Source: Bacteroidales bacterium
GTDB lineage: Bacteria > Bacteroidota > Bacteroidia > Bacteroidales > UBA932
Direction: 5' to 3'
DNA length: 64,000 nt
Assembly: GCA_017619675.1 (NCBI GenBank)
Contig: JAFZRX010000016.1
Location: 1-64,000 of the forward strand
Shown here piece after piece: positions 15,638 to 24,914 of the stretch. The translations under genes were made by a program, and so were the position numbers. The notes under the pieces were generated by a model. The model had not been told where the DNA came from. It did no database searches and saw only the letters and a list, made by a program, of their open reading frames with translations. Position 1 is the stretch's first letter. Each line of letters opens with the position of its first letter.

Positions 15638-16450
15638 ATGAAAATAGCGAGATTCCTTTTACTTGCCGTCCTTTGTCTTGGGACGGCAAGTTGCAGTGTT
15701 AATCTGAAGAAAGGGCTTGTAGTCCATTCCGGCTTCGAGAAAGATGCCCGGGATGAAGGCCGCAACCATTATGACGGCAAACTGCTGGGCGGTGCCGTTA
15801 TCAGCGATGACAGTGCGGTAGGTGAATCCTCAGTATATCTTGACGGCCAGGGAGCCTATGTGGAATTCCCGGCGGGCAAGGTGTATTTTGAGGGAGACTA
15901 TTCCATAAGCATCTGGGTGAAATGGGAAGAATGTCACCTTTGGGACAGGATACTTGATTTCAACCAGGATGAACCAATGTCAGGGAATGCCGTCACATGG
16001 CTCATAGGACGCCCGGCGCAGGGTACGGAGAATAACCTTTGGTTCGACCAGTGGGTAATGTACAATGACATCGCGGTGGAAAGCATCCTGAGCCAGAGGA
16101 ATGTCCCGGCCGACGCATACCTTGGATACAACGTCAAACTGGGCCGGTGGGACCATTACGTGCTGGTTTACGATTCCAGTGCGGAGAATCCTAACGGCGT
16201 ACAGCAGAATACAAAGGGAGAGGACGTCCCTTATGAGGGCAAGGTAACCCTTTATGTCAACGGACAGGCCGCAGGGGAGAACACCCATTGTGTAAAGCCT
16301 CAGGATATACCTACAATGGCCAACTGGCTTGGACGCAGCCGTTTTGCCGCGGACCCCTTCTTCAAGGGCTGGATGGATGATTTCAGGATCTATGACCGCA
16401 TCCTTTCCCCCAAGGAGGTTTCCGCCCTTTATGCCCTTGGCTCCAGATAG
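15638..16450 (+). CDS. LamG/concanavalin-like lipoprotein, copy 2
   Basis: A 270-residue tandem paralogue of the gene before it: same length, same lipobox position (Cys19) and long identical blocks (SIWVKWEEC, PYEGKVTLYVNGQ-like, NWLGRSR, MDDFRIYDR). The differences cluster in exposed loops, such as the segment after residue 120, which would fit altered ligand preference. Recent tandem duplication is the simplest origin. The GH43 gene starts 25 bases downstream. Confidence 0.85.
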   Translation: MKIARFLLLAVLCLGTASCSVNLKKGLVVHSGFEKDARDEGRNHYDGKLLGGAVISDDSAVGESSVYLDGQGAYVEFPAGKVYFEGDYSISIWVKWEECHLWDRILDFNQDEPMSGNAVTWLIGRPAQGTENNLWFDQWVMYNDIAVESILSQRNVPADAYLGYNVKLGRWDHYVLVYDSSAENPNGVQQNTKGEDVPYEGKVTLYVNGQAAGENTHCVKPQDIPTMANWLGRSRFAADPFFKGWMDDFRIYDRILSPKEVSALYALGSR

Positions 16451-16475
16451 ACTGACATAACACTGAACTGATAAT

Positions 16476-18029
16476 ATGAAAAAGACATTATTATTCTTCT
16501 CGGCATTGGCTCTGTGCGCGTGCACTTCCAATCTGCCAAAGGTTCCGGAGGGGACGGCTCCCTTAGAGTACCAGAACGTGGTTGTCCATGACCCTTCCAT
16601 AATGGATACCACTGAGGGCATGTACTACATCACCGGCTCCCATATGGCCGGCGCAAGGTCCGCGGACCTCATCAACTGGGAACAGCTTTCCACAAGCGTC
16701 CAGCAGCAAAGCTGGTTCCAGGACATCCAAACCGAACTTGGAGACGTGATGGCTTGGGGCCATACCCGCACCTTCTGGGCGGGATGCCTCATACAGCTGA
16801 AGAGCGGCCCCAACGCGGGCAAATACATGATGAACTACTGCGTATGCCAGGGCAGCTGCCCGCAGGGCGCCATAGGATACGCCCTTGCGGACAAGCCGGA
16901 AGGCCCATACCATGACATGGGCGTCCTGCTCTACTCCTTCGGCTCCAGGAACACTGAAGACATCTACGATGCCGAAACCCTTGCCACCCTCCGCTCCGGA
17001 GAGTCCGGCAACGTTGAGGCATACGCCGATATCACCGCCCCTGACGGCAGCGTTGTGCGCTACAACTCCAACTTCATGCCCAACGCCATAGACCCCTGCA
17101 CTTTCTATGACGCGGACGGCACCCTGTGGCTGCTCTACGGCTCCTATTCCGGAGGAATCTTCATCCTTAGGCTCAATCCTGACGGAACCATTGACAGGAC
17201 CTACAGCCAGGACTATTACGGCAAGAAACTCATGGGCAGTTACCATACCCCCATCGAGGGTCCTTTCATGCTGTACAGCCCGGAAACGAAGTACTATTAT
17301 ATGTTCGTCTCCTACGGAGGCCTCAATGCCAACGGCGGCTACAATATCCGCGTTTCCCGCAGCAAGAATCCTGACGGCCCGTTCGAGGATCCTGCAGGCT
17401 ACCCCATGATAGAATGCATGGGAAAGGCCGGCCAGACAATGAACCGCCAGAACCCCCTCATAGAGAAGTACGGCCTCAAGCTGATGGGCAACTTCCAGTT
17501 CATGCCTTACGGAAACGAGCAGGAGCCTTCAGAGGGTTATATGTCCCCGGGACACAATTCCGCATATTACGATGCCTCCACCGGAAGGTATTTCCTCCTG
17601 TTCCATACCCGTTTCAAAGGCACCGGAGACCGCTATCAGGTGCGGGTACACCAGATGTTCATGAACGAGGACGGCTGGCCCGTAACCACCCCTCACCGCT
17701 ATTCCGGCGTTATTGAGGGCGTCAAGTATTCCAAGAAGGACCTTGAGGGCGCCTACAAGTTCGTGAACCACGGCACAAAGACCACCGGAGTCCTTACGGA
17801 ATCTTCCATCATCAACCTGAACGCGGACGGAACCGTTTCCGGAGCGGCTTCAGGTACCTGGAACTGGAACAAGGCCGGCGGAAAGAACTATGCTGAATTC
17901 CATATTGACGGCAAGACCTACAAGGGAGTGTTCAATTATCAGTACGATCCAGCGGCCAATGTGAACCGCTTCACCTTCACGGCCTGCGGAATGTCCAACG
18001 AAACAATCTGGGGCAGCAAAGCAGAATAA
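16476..18029 (+). CDS. Lipoprotein GH43 endo-alpha-1,5-L-arabinanase
   Basis: A 517-residue enzyme with lipobox LCAC (Cys16). The GH43 propeller spans about 30-400 with all three catalytic acids: Asp39 in VHDPS (base), Asp206 in NAIDPCTF (pKa modulator) and Glu261 in IEGPF (acid). Residues about 410-517 form a beta-rich C-terminal domain like the accessory domain of two-domain arabinanases (Abn2 type). The predicted role is cutting pectic arabinan at or near the cell surface. It is the last gene of the LamG cluster and ends at a clear terminator. Confidence 0.88.
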   Translation: MKKTLLFFSALALCACTSNLPKVPEGTAPLEYQNVVVHDPSIMDTTEGMYYITGSHMAGARSADLINWEQLSTSVQQQSWFQDIQTELGDVMAWGHTRTFWAGCLIQLKSGPNAGKYMMNYCVCQGSCPQGAIGYALADKPEGPYHDMGVLLYSFGSRNTEDIYDAETLATLRSGESGNVEAYADITAPDGSVVRYNSNFMPNAIDPCTFYDADGTLWLLYGSYSGGIFILRLNPDGTIDRTYSQDYYGKKLMGSYHTPIEGPFMLYSPETKYYYMFVSYGGLNANGGYNIRVSRSKNPDGPFEDPAGYPMIECMGKAGQTMNRQNPLIEKYGLKLMGNFQFMPYGNEQEPSEGYMSPGHNSAYYDASTGRYFLLFHTRFKGTGDRYQVRVHQMFMNEDGWPVTTPHRYSGVIEGVKYSKKDLEGAYKFVNHGTKTTGVLTESSIINLNADGTVSGAASGTWNWNKAGGKNYAEFHIDGKTYKGVFNYQYDPAANVNRFTFTACGMSNETIWGSKAE

Positions 18030-18060
18030 AGGGAGGACCCGTAAGGGTTCTCCTTTTTTT
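18030..18060 (+). terminator. Intrinsic terminator after the arabinanase gene
   Basis: GGAGGACCC and GGGTTCTCC pair across a GTAA loop and are followed by seven Ts. It begins right after the stop codon at 18029. Confidence 0.9.
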
Positions 18061-18062
18061 CT

Positions 18063-18070
18063 TATCTTTG
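18063..18070 (+). promoter_or_regulatory. TATCTTTG -7 box seven bases before the MATE start
   Basis: A perfect TAnnTTTG box lying directly after the preceding terminator and ending 7 bases before the ATG at 18078. Transcription would begin at or within a few bases of the start codon. No good TTTG -33 element is seen, because the terminator occupies that place. Confidence 0.65.
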
Positions 18071-18077
18071 CTGGCCT

Positions 18078-19466
18078 ATGGTATCCACCAAAGACATACT
18101 TCTTGGAAAACTGCGCAGTGGGGAACCGCTGCGCGGGGCGGATTTGTTCAGGCTCATAATGCTGATGTCCCTGCCCGCCATCCTGGCGCAGCTTTCCATG
18201 TGCCTGATGAGCTACATAGACGCCGCCATGGTGGGGCGCCTTGGGAGCGCCCAGGCGGCGGCGGTGGGGCTCATGTCATCGTCCACATGGCTGTTCGGCA
18301 GTTTCTGCTATGGCAACAGTTCGGGCTTCACGGTGCAGATAGCGCACCGCTGCGGAGCGGGGGATTATGACGGGGCAAAACGCATCTTCAGGGAAGGGTT
18401 GTTCACGGTGCTGGGCATAAGCGTGCTCATTGCGCTGATAGCGATGGCCATAAGCGGAAGCCTTCCGCACTGGCTGCGCGGAGGCCCGGATATCATAGAC
18501 GACGCCAGGGCGTATTTCCGCATCTACACCTTGTTCCTGCCGGTGTTCCAGCTTGCCGTCTATTGCGAATCGGCGCTTATCGCCAGCGGCAACATGAAGG
18601 TGCCAAGTTATACCAGCGTGGTAATGTGCGTGCTGGACGTGGTGTTCAATTACTTCTTCATCTTCAAATTGGGGAAGGGAGTGGCCGGAGCCGCCCTTGG
18701 AACCGGGCTTGCTGAGGTCTGCGCCGGAGGATACCTGCTCTACTACGCCTGCCTGCGCAGCAGCGAACTCAGGCAGGACCTGCGAAGGGAGAAGACGGAG
18801 GAGGACAGGAAGGAAATCTTCAGCCAGGCCTTTGGGATAACCTGGCCTCTGTGGATACAGAACCTGGTGAGCCGCGGCGCGTACGTGGCGGCCACGTTCA
18901 TCATAGCCCCGCTGGGCACGATAGCCATCGCGGCGAACTCGTTCGCGATCATTGCCGAAGGCTTCTGCTACCTGCCGGGCTTCGGCGTGCAGGATGCCGC
19001 CACCTCGCTGGTGGGGCAGAGCCTGGGGGCGGGGCGGAAGGAGCTGGCGCGCCGCATCAGCTGGATATCCATCGCCTGCGGCGCAGGGATGATGACGCTG
19101 CTGGCGGTGCTCATGTACGCCTTCGCCCCGCAGATAATGGCCCTGCTGAGCCAGGATCCGGAGGTAATAGCGCTGGGAGCCAGGTGCCTGAGGATAGAGG
19201 CCTGGGCGGAACTGCTCTTCGGCGTAAGCATAGTGGGATACGGCTGCTGCGTGGGCGCGGGGGACACCCTGGTGCCTTCGGTAATCAATTTCATGAGCAT
19301 GTGGATCATCCGGCTGGGGTTGGCGCTGATGCTGATCCCGCGCTTCGGCCTTGCCGGGTATTGGATTGGAATGGCCACGGAGCTTTGTGTCAAGGGAATC
19401 ATTTTCGCAATAAGGATAAGCGGGACACGCTGGATGCGTACTAAGCTTACAGCAAAAACAGTATAG
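18078..19466 (+). CDS. MATE family efflux transporter
   Basis: A 462-residue integral membrane protein with about twelve hydrophobic segments arranged as two similar halves, each with the PAILAQ/IGS-like entry helices of the MATE family. Such proteins export cationic drugs, metabolites or toxins using Na+ or H+ gradients. It is separated by only 2 bases from the DUF3737 gene, so the two are expressed together. The substrate is unknown. The start follows a TATCTTTG box by 7 bases. Confidence 0.9.
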   Translation: MVSTKDILLGKLRSGEPLRGADLFRLIMLMSLPAILAQLSMCLMSYIDAAMVGRLGSAQAAAVGLMSSSTWLFGSFCYGNSSGFTVQIAHRCGAGDYDGAKRIFREGLFTVLGISVLIALIAMAISGSLPHWLRGGPDIIDDARAYFRIYTLFLPVFQLAVYCESALIASGNMKVPSYTSVVMCVLDVVFNYFFIFKLGKGVAGAALGTGLAEVCAGGYLLYYACLRSSELRQDLRREKTEEDRKEIFSQAFGITWPLWIQNLVSRGAYVAATFIIAPLGTIAIAANSFAIIAEGFCYLPGFGVQDAATSLVGQSLGAGRKELARRISWISIACGAGMMTLLAVLMYAFAPQIMALLSQDPEVIALGARCLRIEAWAELLFGVSIVGYGCCVGAGDTLVPSVINFMSMWIIRLGLALMLIPRFGLAGYWIGMATELCVKGIIFAIRISGTRWMRTKLTAKTV

Positions 19467-19468
19467 CA

Positions 19469-20317
19469 ATGGATAGAATTTCAGATCTGGTCTTGGGCGG
19501 GGAGCGCCCGTTGTATGCGAGTCACAATCTAATCATTGAGAATGTGACCATTGAGGATGGGGAGTCCGCCATCAAGGAGTGCGGCAACCTGGAGGTTACG
19601 GGCTGCCGTTTCCAGGGGAAATATCCCCTCTGGTGCTGCTCGGACACCATAGTGAAGGACTGCCATTTCACAGAAGGCGCCCGCGCCGCCATATGGTACT
19701 CCCGGGACATGGACATGTCCGGGTGCAAGGTGATCGCCCCCAAGATGTTCCGCGAGATGGACCGCTTGAAACTGAAGGGATGCTATTTCACGGATGCGGA
19801 GGAGACCCTGTGGGACTGCCGCGGCGTGGACCTGGAAGACTGCCGTTTTGAGAACGCCACCTACATATTCATGCGCTGCAGCGACGTGACCGCCCGCAGG
19901 ATATATATTGAGGGCCGATATGCTTTCCAGTATGCCCGCAACGTGGAAATCCATGACTCCGTCCTGGACACCAAGGACTCCCTGTGGGAGGCGGAAAACG
20001 TCACGATCTATGATTCGACCATCTCCGGGGAATACATCGGATGGTACTCCAGGAACCTGCACCTGGTGCGGTGCCGTCTTGCGGGGACCCAGCCCCTCTG
20101 CTACGCCACGGGGCTCGTCCTGGAAGACTGCACCATGGACGCGGATGCGGACCTCGCCTTCGAATACAGCGACGTCCACGCCACCATCAGGGGCAACGTG
20201 ACGTCAATAAAGAATCCGCGCAGCGGTCATATCCACGCAGATTCCTGTTCCCAGGTAATTCTGGATTCAAATATCAAGGCGCCGGGCGACTGCGTTATCG
20301 ACTTAGATAGGCGCTGA
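19469..20317 (+). CDS. DUF3737 family right-handed beta-helix protein
   Basis: A 282-residue soluble protein without a signal peptide, made of roughly 20-residue rungs (for example VTGCRFQGKYPLWCC, LKGCYFTDAEETLWD, LEDCRFENATYIF) that predict a right-handed parallel beta-helix. The pattern matches DUF3737, a family without an established function. It is rich in Cys and in W/Y pairs placed at the same rung position. It is cotranscribed with the MATE transporter and converges with a MalY-type PLP lyase gene (23-base overlap). The three genes may handle one thiol or cysteine-related compound; this is a guess from context. Confidence 0.82.
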   Translation: MDRISDLVLGGERPLYASHNLIIENVTIEDGESAIKECGNLEVTGCRFQGKYPLWCCSDTIVKDCHFTEGARAAIWYSRDMDMSGCKVIAPKMFREMDRLKLKGCYFTDAEETLWDCRGVDLEDCRFENATYIFMRCSDVTARRIYIEGRYAFQYARNVEIHDSVLDTKDSLWEAENVTIYDSTISGEYIGWYSRNLHLVRCRLAGTQPLCYATGLVLEDCTMDADADLAFEYSDVHATIRGNVTSIKNPRSGHIHADSCSQVILDSNIKAPGDCVIDLDRR

Positions 20318-21461
20318 GCCCCGCAAATACCCTGTCCAGGCCCTCCTTGAGGGTGGCCCTGGGGCATGCCACGTTTATGCGGACGAACCTGTCGTCCCCA
20401 TACATTGCCCCGGAATTGATCCAGACCTTGTAATTGTCAATCAGATAGTCCTGCAGTTCCTTTGTGTCCGGCATCAGGGCGCTGAAGTCAGCCCAGGCAA
20501 GGTATGTGGCCTCCAGGTCACATACGTGGACCTGCGGGAACTCCTTGGCAAAGCGCTCCTTCATATACAGGTAGTTCTGGTGTACGTAGGCGTTCATCTG
20601 GTCAAGCCAGTTCTCTCCCTCTTCCGTAAAGGCGCCCTGCAGGGCGGCCTCGCCAATCTGGTTCATGTCCGTATATACCCACCAGTCCATAACCTTTTCA
20701 ATCTTTTTCAGGAGTTCAGGGTTTGCGGTCACGATGTTGGCCACCTGGAGTCCGGCAATGTTGAAACATTTGGTGGGGGAGATCAGGGACACGCAGTTCT
20801 GCCGGAATTCTTCCTTGATGGATGCGAACGGCGTGTAGGCGGAACCGGGAGGAACAATGTCGCAGTGGATTTCGTCAGAAATCACGGTGACGCCGTTTTT
20901 GATGCAGATGTCTCCTAACCTTTCCAGTTCCCCGCGGGTCCATAGCCTTCCGGAAGGGTTGTGGGGGTTGCACAGAAGGAAGACCTTGGCCTCCTGGCAT
21001 CTGCGTTCGAAGTCTTCAAAGTCAAAGCAGTATTTCCCGTCCCTGTAGCAGAGCTTGTTTTGGACAAGGATCCGGTCGCAGTCCTTTATGCAGTGGAAGA
21101 AGGCGTTGTAGGCCGGGGTGTTCATGATAATGCCGTCACCCGGCCCTGAGAGGGCGGTGAGGCAGATGGATGTCCCGGGGACCAATCCTCCAACAGGGAG
21201 GATCCACTCCTTCCGGATGGTCCACCCGTGCCTGCGCCCCCACCAGTTTATCACGGAATTGTAATAACTGTCAGGGGTGCGGGTATAGCCGAAGATACCG
21301 TGGTCCACCTTCTTCTGGATGGCCTCAAGGATGCACGGGGCGGACCTGAAGTCCATGTCGGCCACCCACAGGGGCAGCACGCCGGGTTTATAGTCCCACT
21401 TGAAGGAAGAGGTGTTCTCCCGCGGGATTACGGTATCAAAGTCGTATATTCTCTTTGCCAT
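20295..21461 (-). CDS. MalY/PatB family PLP-dependent aminotransferase (cystathionine beta-lyase type)
   Basis: A 388-residue fold-type I PLP enzyme. The opening WVADMDF, the NPHNPSGR block, SDEIHCD (Asp196 contacts the PLP ring) and ISPTKCFN with Schiff-base Lys231 are diagnostic of the MalY/PatB branch, which cleaves C-S bonds of cystathionine or related cysteine conjugates. Length is normal. Its 3' end overlaps the convergent DUF3737 gene, so the two mRNAs are antisense over 23 bases. The GH5-like gene lies 5 bases upstream on the same strand. Confidence 0.9.
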   Translation of the reverse strand: MAKRIYDFDTVIPRENTSSFKWDYKPGVLPLWVADMDFRSAPCILEAIQKKVDHGIFGYTRTPDSYYNSVINWWGRRHGWTIRKEWILPVGGLVPGTSICLTALSGPGDGIIMNTPAYNAFFHCIKDCDRILVQNKLCYRDGKYCFDFEDFERRCQEAKVFLLCNPHNPSGRLWTRGELERLGDICIKNGVTVISDEIHCDIVPPGSAYTPFASIKEEFRQNCVSLISPTKCFNIAGLQVANIVTANPELLKKIEKVMDWWVYTDMNQIGEAALQGAFTEEGENWLDQMNAYVHQNYLYMKERFAKEFPQVHVCDLEATYLAWADFSALMPDTKELQDYLIDNYKVWINSGAMYGDDRFVRINVACPRATLKEGLDRVFAGLSAYLSR

Positions 21462-21466
21462 CCGGG

Positions 21467-22711
21467 TTATTCGAATATCTCGCAGTTCTCCTGCAGCAGG
21501 TCTACCAGGTGATAGGCGAACTGGCGTATGGCCTTGGTGTCCCTGTCCTTGGGATCCTGGCTTCTCCAGTACAGTATCTTGGCCGAAAGGAGTTCGTGCA
21601 TAGGAACCATCTGGGCGGCCTCAAGGATGTTGACGGCCCATTCCGCGGCCTCGAGGATGTCGTCCGTGGAGGCGCTGGTTGTCTTGAAAACTTCCTTGTT
21701 CTCGTGGAAAGATTCCTTGATCAGGCGGATGGCCTCATCGGCATAGCCCTCGCGGTTGGGGTTCTCCCTAACCATTGTGTTGAGGTCCCTGTTGCGGTAG
21801 AAGCCCAGGCAGGCGGCTATGATGGAAGGGTCGCGCACTGTGCCGTCCTTGTAGAAGAGGCCGTGGATCTCGCCCCAGCCGGGGTAGTTGATCATAAGTT
21901 CGTACAGATACCATCCGGCGTTGTATTCCTCTGCAATCTGGAGGGCAACGTCGTACGGGTTGGAGCGGCCTATGCAGCCCATCTCGCTGTTTATCATCTG
22001 CTTGCCCCACTTCTCCGCCTGTGCCTTAGCGATGTCATAGTTGTAGCGGATGATGGCGCGGGTCTCGCGGTAGTCGTGGAAGGAAATCACGTCCTGAAGG
22101 TCCGGGGAGGCCCTTTCTATGAACTTGGGATAGGTTACGCCAACAGTGATGTCATCGTCCGGGGCCACTTCCTTGCAGAGCAGGCAGGCCTTGCGCACGA
22201 AGCGGAAGATTTCGTCCGCGCGTGCTTCGGCCGTTGCCTCGTCCGGGGCGTGCTTGTAATAGTCGTTGCAGGTGGGCTCGTTCATGATGTCCCAGCACAG
22301 GAGGCCGGGAGTGCCTTTGACGGCGCCCACGACGGCCCTGATATACTTTTCAGCGGCAGGCCAGTTCTCTTCCTTGATCAAGTCAGGGTTGAGGCCGTTG
22401 CCGTTGAAGAGGATGGGCATTACCGTATAGCCCATGCTGTTGCAAATTGCGATGTAGTTCTTGAGTGTCTTGATGAAGCCTTCAGGGTTCCTTTCCCACT
22501 GAGAAGGACCCATCCAGATGCGGGTGCTGTTGAGGCCTATGCGCTGGCCGTAGCCAAGCTGCTGGCGTACGGTGGCTTCGTCTCCGCGCCATCCGTTGTA
22601 GCATACTCCATGGATTTTAGTGTAGTCCGGTTTTGTTTTCTTGGCAGGCTCGTTAGCCCAGGCGCTGACGGCAAGAAGAATTGCCAGTGCGGCAAGAAAG
22701 AATTTTTTCAT
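21467..22711 (-). CDS. Secreted GH5-like glycoside hydrolase (clan GH-A)
   Basis: A 414-residue protein with a signal peptide cleaved after about residue 19. The TIM-barrel carries WDIMNEP with likely acid/base Glu145 and INSEMG with likely nucleophile Glu243, plus HDYR and the early RIWMG strand, as in GH5 and its clan. The family number and substrate are uncertain (mannan or glucan are possible). The last 80 residues are helical and outside the barrel. A TATATTTG box on - (22755-22748) gives a leader of about 35 bases. Cotranscription with the downstream MalY gene is likely. Confidence 0.78.
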   Translation of the reverse strand: MKKFFLAALAILLAVSAWANEPAKKTKPDYTKIHGVCYNGWRGDEATVRQQLGYGQRIGLNSTRIWMGPSQWERNPEGFIKTLKNYIAICNSMGYTVMPILFNGNGLNPDLIKEENWPAAEKYIRAVVGAVKGTPGLLCWDIMNEPTCNDYYKHAPDEATAEARADEIFRFVRKACLLCKEVAPDDDITVGVTYPKFIERASPDLQDVISFHDYRETRAIIRYNYDIAKAQAEKWGKQMINSEMGCIGRSNPYDVALQIAEEYNAGWYLYELMINYPGWGEIHGLFYKDGTVRDPSIIAACLGFYRNRDLNTMVRENPNREGYADEAIRLIKESFHENKEVFKTTSASTDDILEAAEWAVNILEAAQMVPMHELLSAKILYWRSQDPKDRDTKAIRQFAYHLVDLLQENCEIFE

Positions 22712-22879
22712 ATAGTTATTAATTAGTGGTTATTGAATTCGTTTTAACAAATATACTCAAAATGAATTCATTTTTCTTGTTTCCGGGGGAGTTTCGCCAC
22801 TTAATGGAACCATTACGCCACAATTAGCTTTTTTTGATAGACCGGCAATTTGCGGCGTGCCATCTTTGGCAAAAAAGAT

Positions 22880-24442
22880 ATGCTGGTAAACGTGAATTGC
22901 GCCAAGTGCGTTGGAATAGAGGCCGTAAAGGTGACCGTAGAGGTTGATATACAGGGAGGGATAGGGATACACCTGGTGGGATTGGCGGACACTGCCGTAA
23001 AAGAGAGTTTGCTTCGTACCGTGACCGCCCTGCAGGCGCTGGATTTCCATATCCCGGGAAAGAAGATTGTGATAAACCTGGCTCCGGCGGATGTCCACAA
23101 AAGCGGCAGCGGGTATGACCTGCCAATCGCCCTTGGGATAATCGCGGCGTCAGGGCAGCGGGACCTGAAGGGGATAGGGGACTACCTGATTATGGGAGAA
23201 CTGGGGCTGGACGGCAGCGTCAGGGATATTCCGGGGGCGCTGCCATACGCCCAGATGGCCCTGGAAAGGGGCCTGAAGGGCTGTATACTGCCAGCGCGGA
23301 GCGCCCTGGAGGCATCGGAGTTGAAAGAGTTCAACATCTATGGAGTAGAGTCCATCCTGGAAGCGGCGGAAATCCTGGAGGCGCCGGAAGATGCGGCGCG
23401 GTATCTGATATGGAACACGCCGATATACGGGCAGGTAAGCAGGCAGAGACCGGCGGCGGGCGCAGCGGCGGAATGCTTTGACTTTGCGGACATAGTGGGG
23501 CAGGACGGCGCAAAGCGCGGCCTGGAGATAGCCGCCGCTGGCTCACACAATATAATCCTCATGGGTCCGCCGGGCTCCGGCAAGAGTTCCCTGGCCAAGG
23601 CCCTTCCGGGAATACTGCCCCCAATGACCAGGGATGAATCCATGGTTACAAGCAAGCTGTACTCGATTGCCGGAAAGGGCAACCTCCTGAACGGACTGAT
23701 GACGCGCAGGCCCTTCCGCGCGCCGCATTACAGCGCGTCCATCGCAGCCATAATAGGCGGCGGCAACCTGGACAACATAATGCCCGGGGAGATAAGCCTG
23801 GCGCAGAACGGAGTCCTATTCCTGGACGAATTCGCACAGATGCCAAAAAGCGTGATGGAGGCCCTCAGGGGGCCGCTGGAGGACCGCAAGGTGGTGATCT
23901 CGCGCCTGCGCTCAAAGGTGGAGTACCCGGCCTCCTTCATGCTCGTGGCAGCGTCCAATCCCTGTCCCTGCGGTTACTACGGGGACGGCGAAAGGTGTAC
24001 CTGCACCCCAACCCAGAGGATCGGTTACCTTTCGCGCCTGTCGGGCCCCATAATGGACAGGATCGACCTGCAGATAGCCTTGAGGGGAGTGCCGCCGGAA
24101 AAGATAGCGCAGCGCGCGTCGCGCCCTGAGAGCAGCGCCTCTGTCGCTGCCAGGGTGCTCGCCGCGCGCGAGCTCCAGCGCCGGCGCTTCCTCTCCGACA
24201 ACATCTTCACCAACGCTGAGATGACCAACAAGCACATAGAGAAATACTGCCCCCTTGACGCCCAGTGTACGTCCACCATGACAGCCCTAATGAAGAACAT
24301 GGCCCTTTCAATGAGGGCGTATTTCCGCATAATAAAAGTGGCAAGGACCATAGCGGATTTGGAAGGGGCTCAGGACATCAGGCCCGCACATCTTGCGGAA
24401 GCCGCGTCGTACCGCTTCCTGGACAAGCAGAAAATGTTCTAA
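22880..24442 (+). CDS. YifB/ComM family Mg-chelatase-like AAA+ ATPase
   Basis: A 520-residue protein. An N-terminal Lon-protease-like S5 fold (1-170) is followed by an AAA+ module with Walker A GPPGSGKS (229-236), Walker B LFLDEF, and a C-terminal four-Cys CPCGYYGD...CTC site. Relatives (ComM) act as a branch-migration helicase in natural transformation. The start at 22880 (MLVNVN) matches the family; a TTG at 22850 would add ten residues that overlap a CATCTTTG promoter-like box at 22861-22868. Confidence 0.93.
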   Translation: MLVNVNCAKCVGIEAVKVTVEVDIQGGIGIHLVGLADTAVKESLLRTVTALQALDFHIPGKKIVINLAPADVHKSGSGYDLPIALGIIAASGQRDLKGIGDYLIMGELGLDGSVRDIPGALPYAQMALERGLKGCILPARSALEASELKEFNIYGVESILEAAEILEAPEDAARYLIWNTPIYGQVSRQRPAAGAAAECFDFADIVGQDGAKRGLEIAAAGSHNIILMGPPGSGKSSLAKALPGILPPMTRDESMVTSKLYSIAGKGNLLNGLMTRRPFRAPHYSASIAAIIGGGNLDNIMPGEISLAQNGVLFLDEFAQMPKSVMEALRGPLEDRKVVISRLRSKVEYPASFMLVAASNPCPCGYYGDGERCTCTPTQRIGYLSRLSGPIMDRIDLQIALRGVPPEKIAQRASRPESSASVAARVLAARELQRRRFLSDNIFTNAEMTNKHIEKYCPLDAQCTSTMTALMKNMALSMRAYFRIIKVARTIADLEGAQDIRPAHLAEAASYRFLDKQKMF

Positions 24443-24445
24443 ATG

Positions 24446-24477
24446 TTTGCCGGAATCCCCCGGAAAGTGTATGTTTG
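24446..24477 (+). promoter_or_regulatory. Consensus promoter 8 bases before the tsaE start
   Basis: TTTG at 24446-24449, a 20-base spacer, and TATGTTTG at 24470-24477 match the Bacteroidota consensus completely. The box ends 8 bases before the ATG at 24486. Any in-frame ATG further upstream lies inside the promoter, so the mRNA must be leaderless or nearly so. It overlaps the stop codon of the yifB gene. Confidence 0.8.
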
Positions 24478-24485
24478 CGTCCGGA

Positions 24486-24914
24486 ATGGAACACAGCATA
24501 CAAATAGCGTCGCTTTCAGACATAGACAGGGCCGCCAGGGAATTCCTGGAGGAGACTTCCGGGTATCCCGTCATAGCCTTCTACGCCCCCATGGGCGCTG
24601 GCAAGACCACCTTCACCACGGCAATCTGCCGTGTACTGGGAGTAAGGGAAGACGCTGTCAGTTCCCCTTCATTCTCCATTGTGAACGAATACCGCACGGC
24701 TAGTGGAGACCCGCTCTATCATTTTGATTTCTACCGCATTACCAAGCCGGAGGAGGCCCTGGACATTGGCCTGTACGACTACCTTGACAGTGGCTGTACC
24801 TGCATAATAGAGTGGCCGGAAAACATAGAGGATCTCCTGCCGGAGGAGACCCTCAGGGTAAGCATCACGGTAAATCCGGACGAATCCCGGACCGTTCACT
24901 GGGAAACGGAATAG
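24486..24914 (+). CDS. tsaE: tRNA threonylcarbamoyladenosine biosynthesis ATPase TsaE
   Basis: A 142-residue P-loop protein (Walker A MGAGKTTF at about 36-43, later HFDFYR and IEWPEN blocks) needed with TsaB and TsaD for the t6A37 modification of ANN-decoding tRNAs. Length is normal when the ATG at 24486 is used. Upstream in-frame starts would include the promoter. The 3' end overlaps the convergent lipoprotein gene by 19 bases. Confidence 0.95.
   Translation: MEHSIQIASLSDIDRAAREFLEETSGYPVIAFYAPMGAGKTTFTTAICRVLGVREDAVSSPSFSIVNEYRTASGDPLYHFDFYRITKPEEALDIGLYDYLDSGCTCIIEWPENIEDLLPEETLRVSITVNPDESRTVHWETE

Noticed and set aside
21455..22726. 423-codon open frame on + over the GH5-like gene
   Set aside because: The opposite strand encodes a secreted enzyme with both catalytic Glu motifs; the + product has no recognisable feature.
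22850..22879. TTG start adding ten residues to the YifB protein
   Set aside because: The extension is not family-like and overlaps a promoter-like CATCTTTG box; the ATG at 22880 gives the standard N-terminus.
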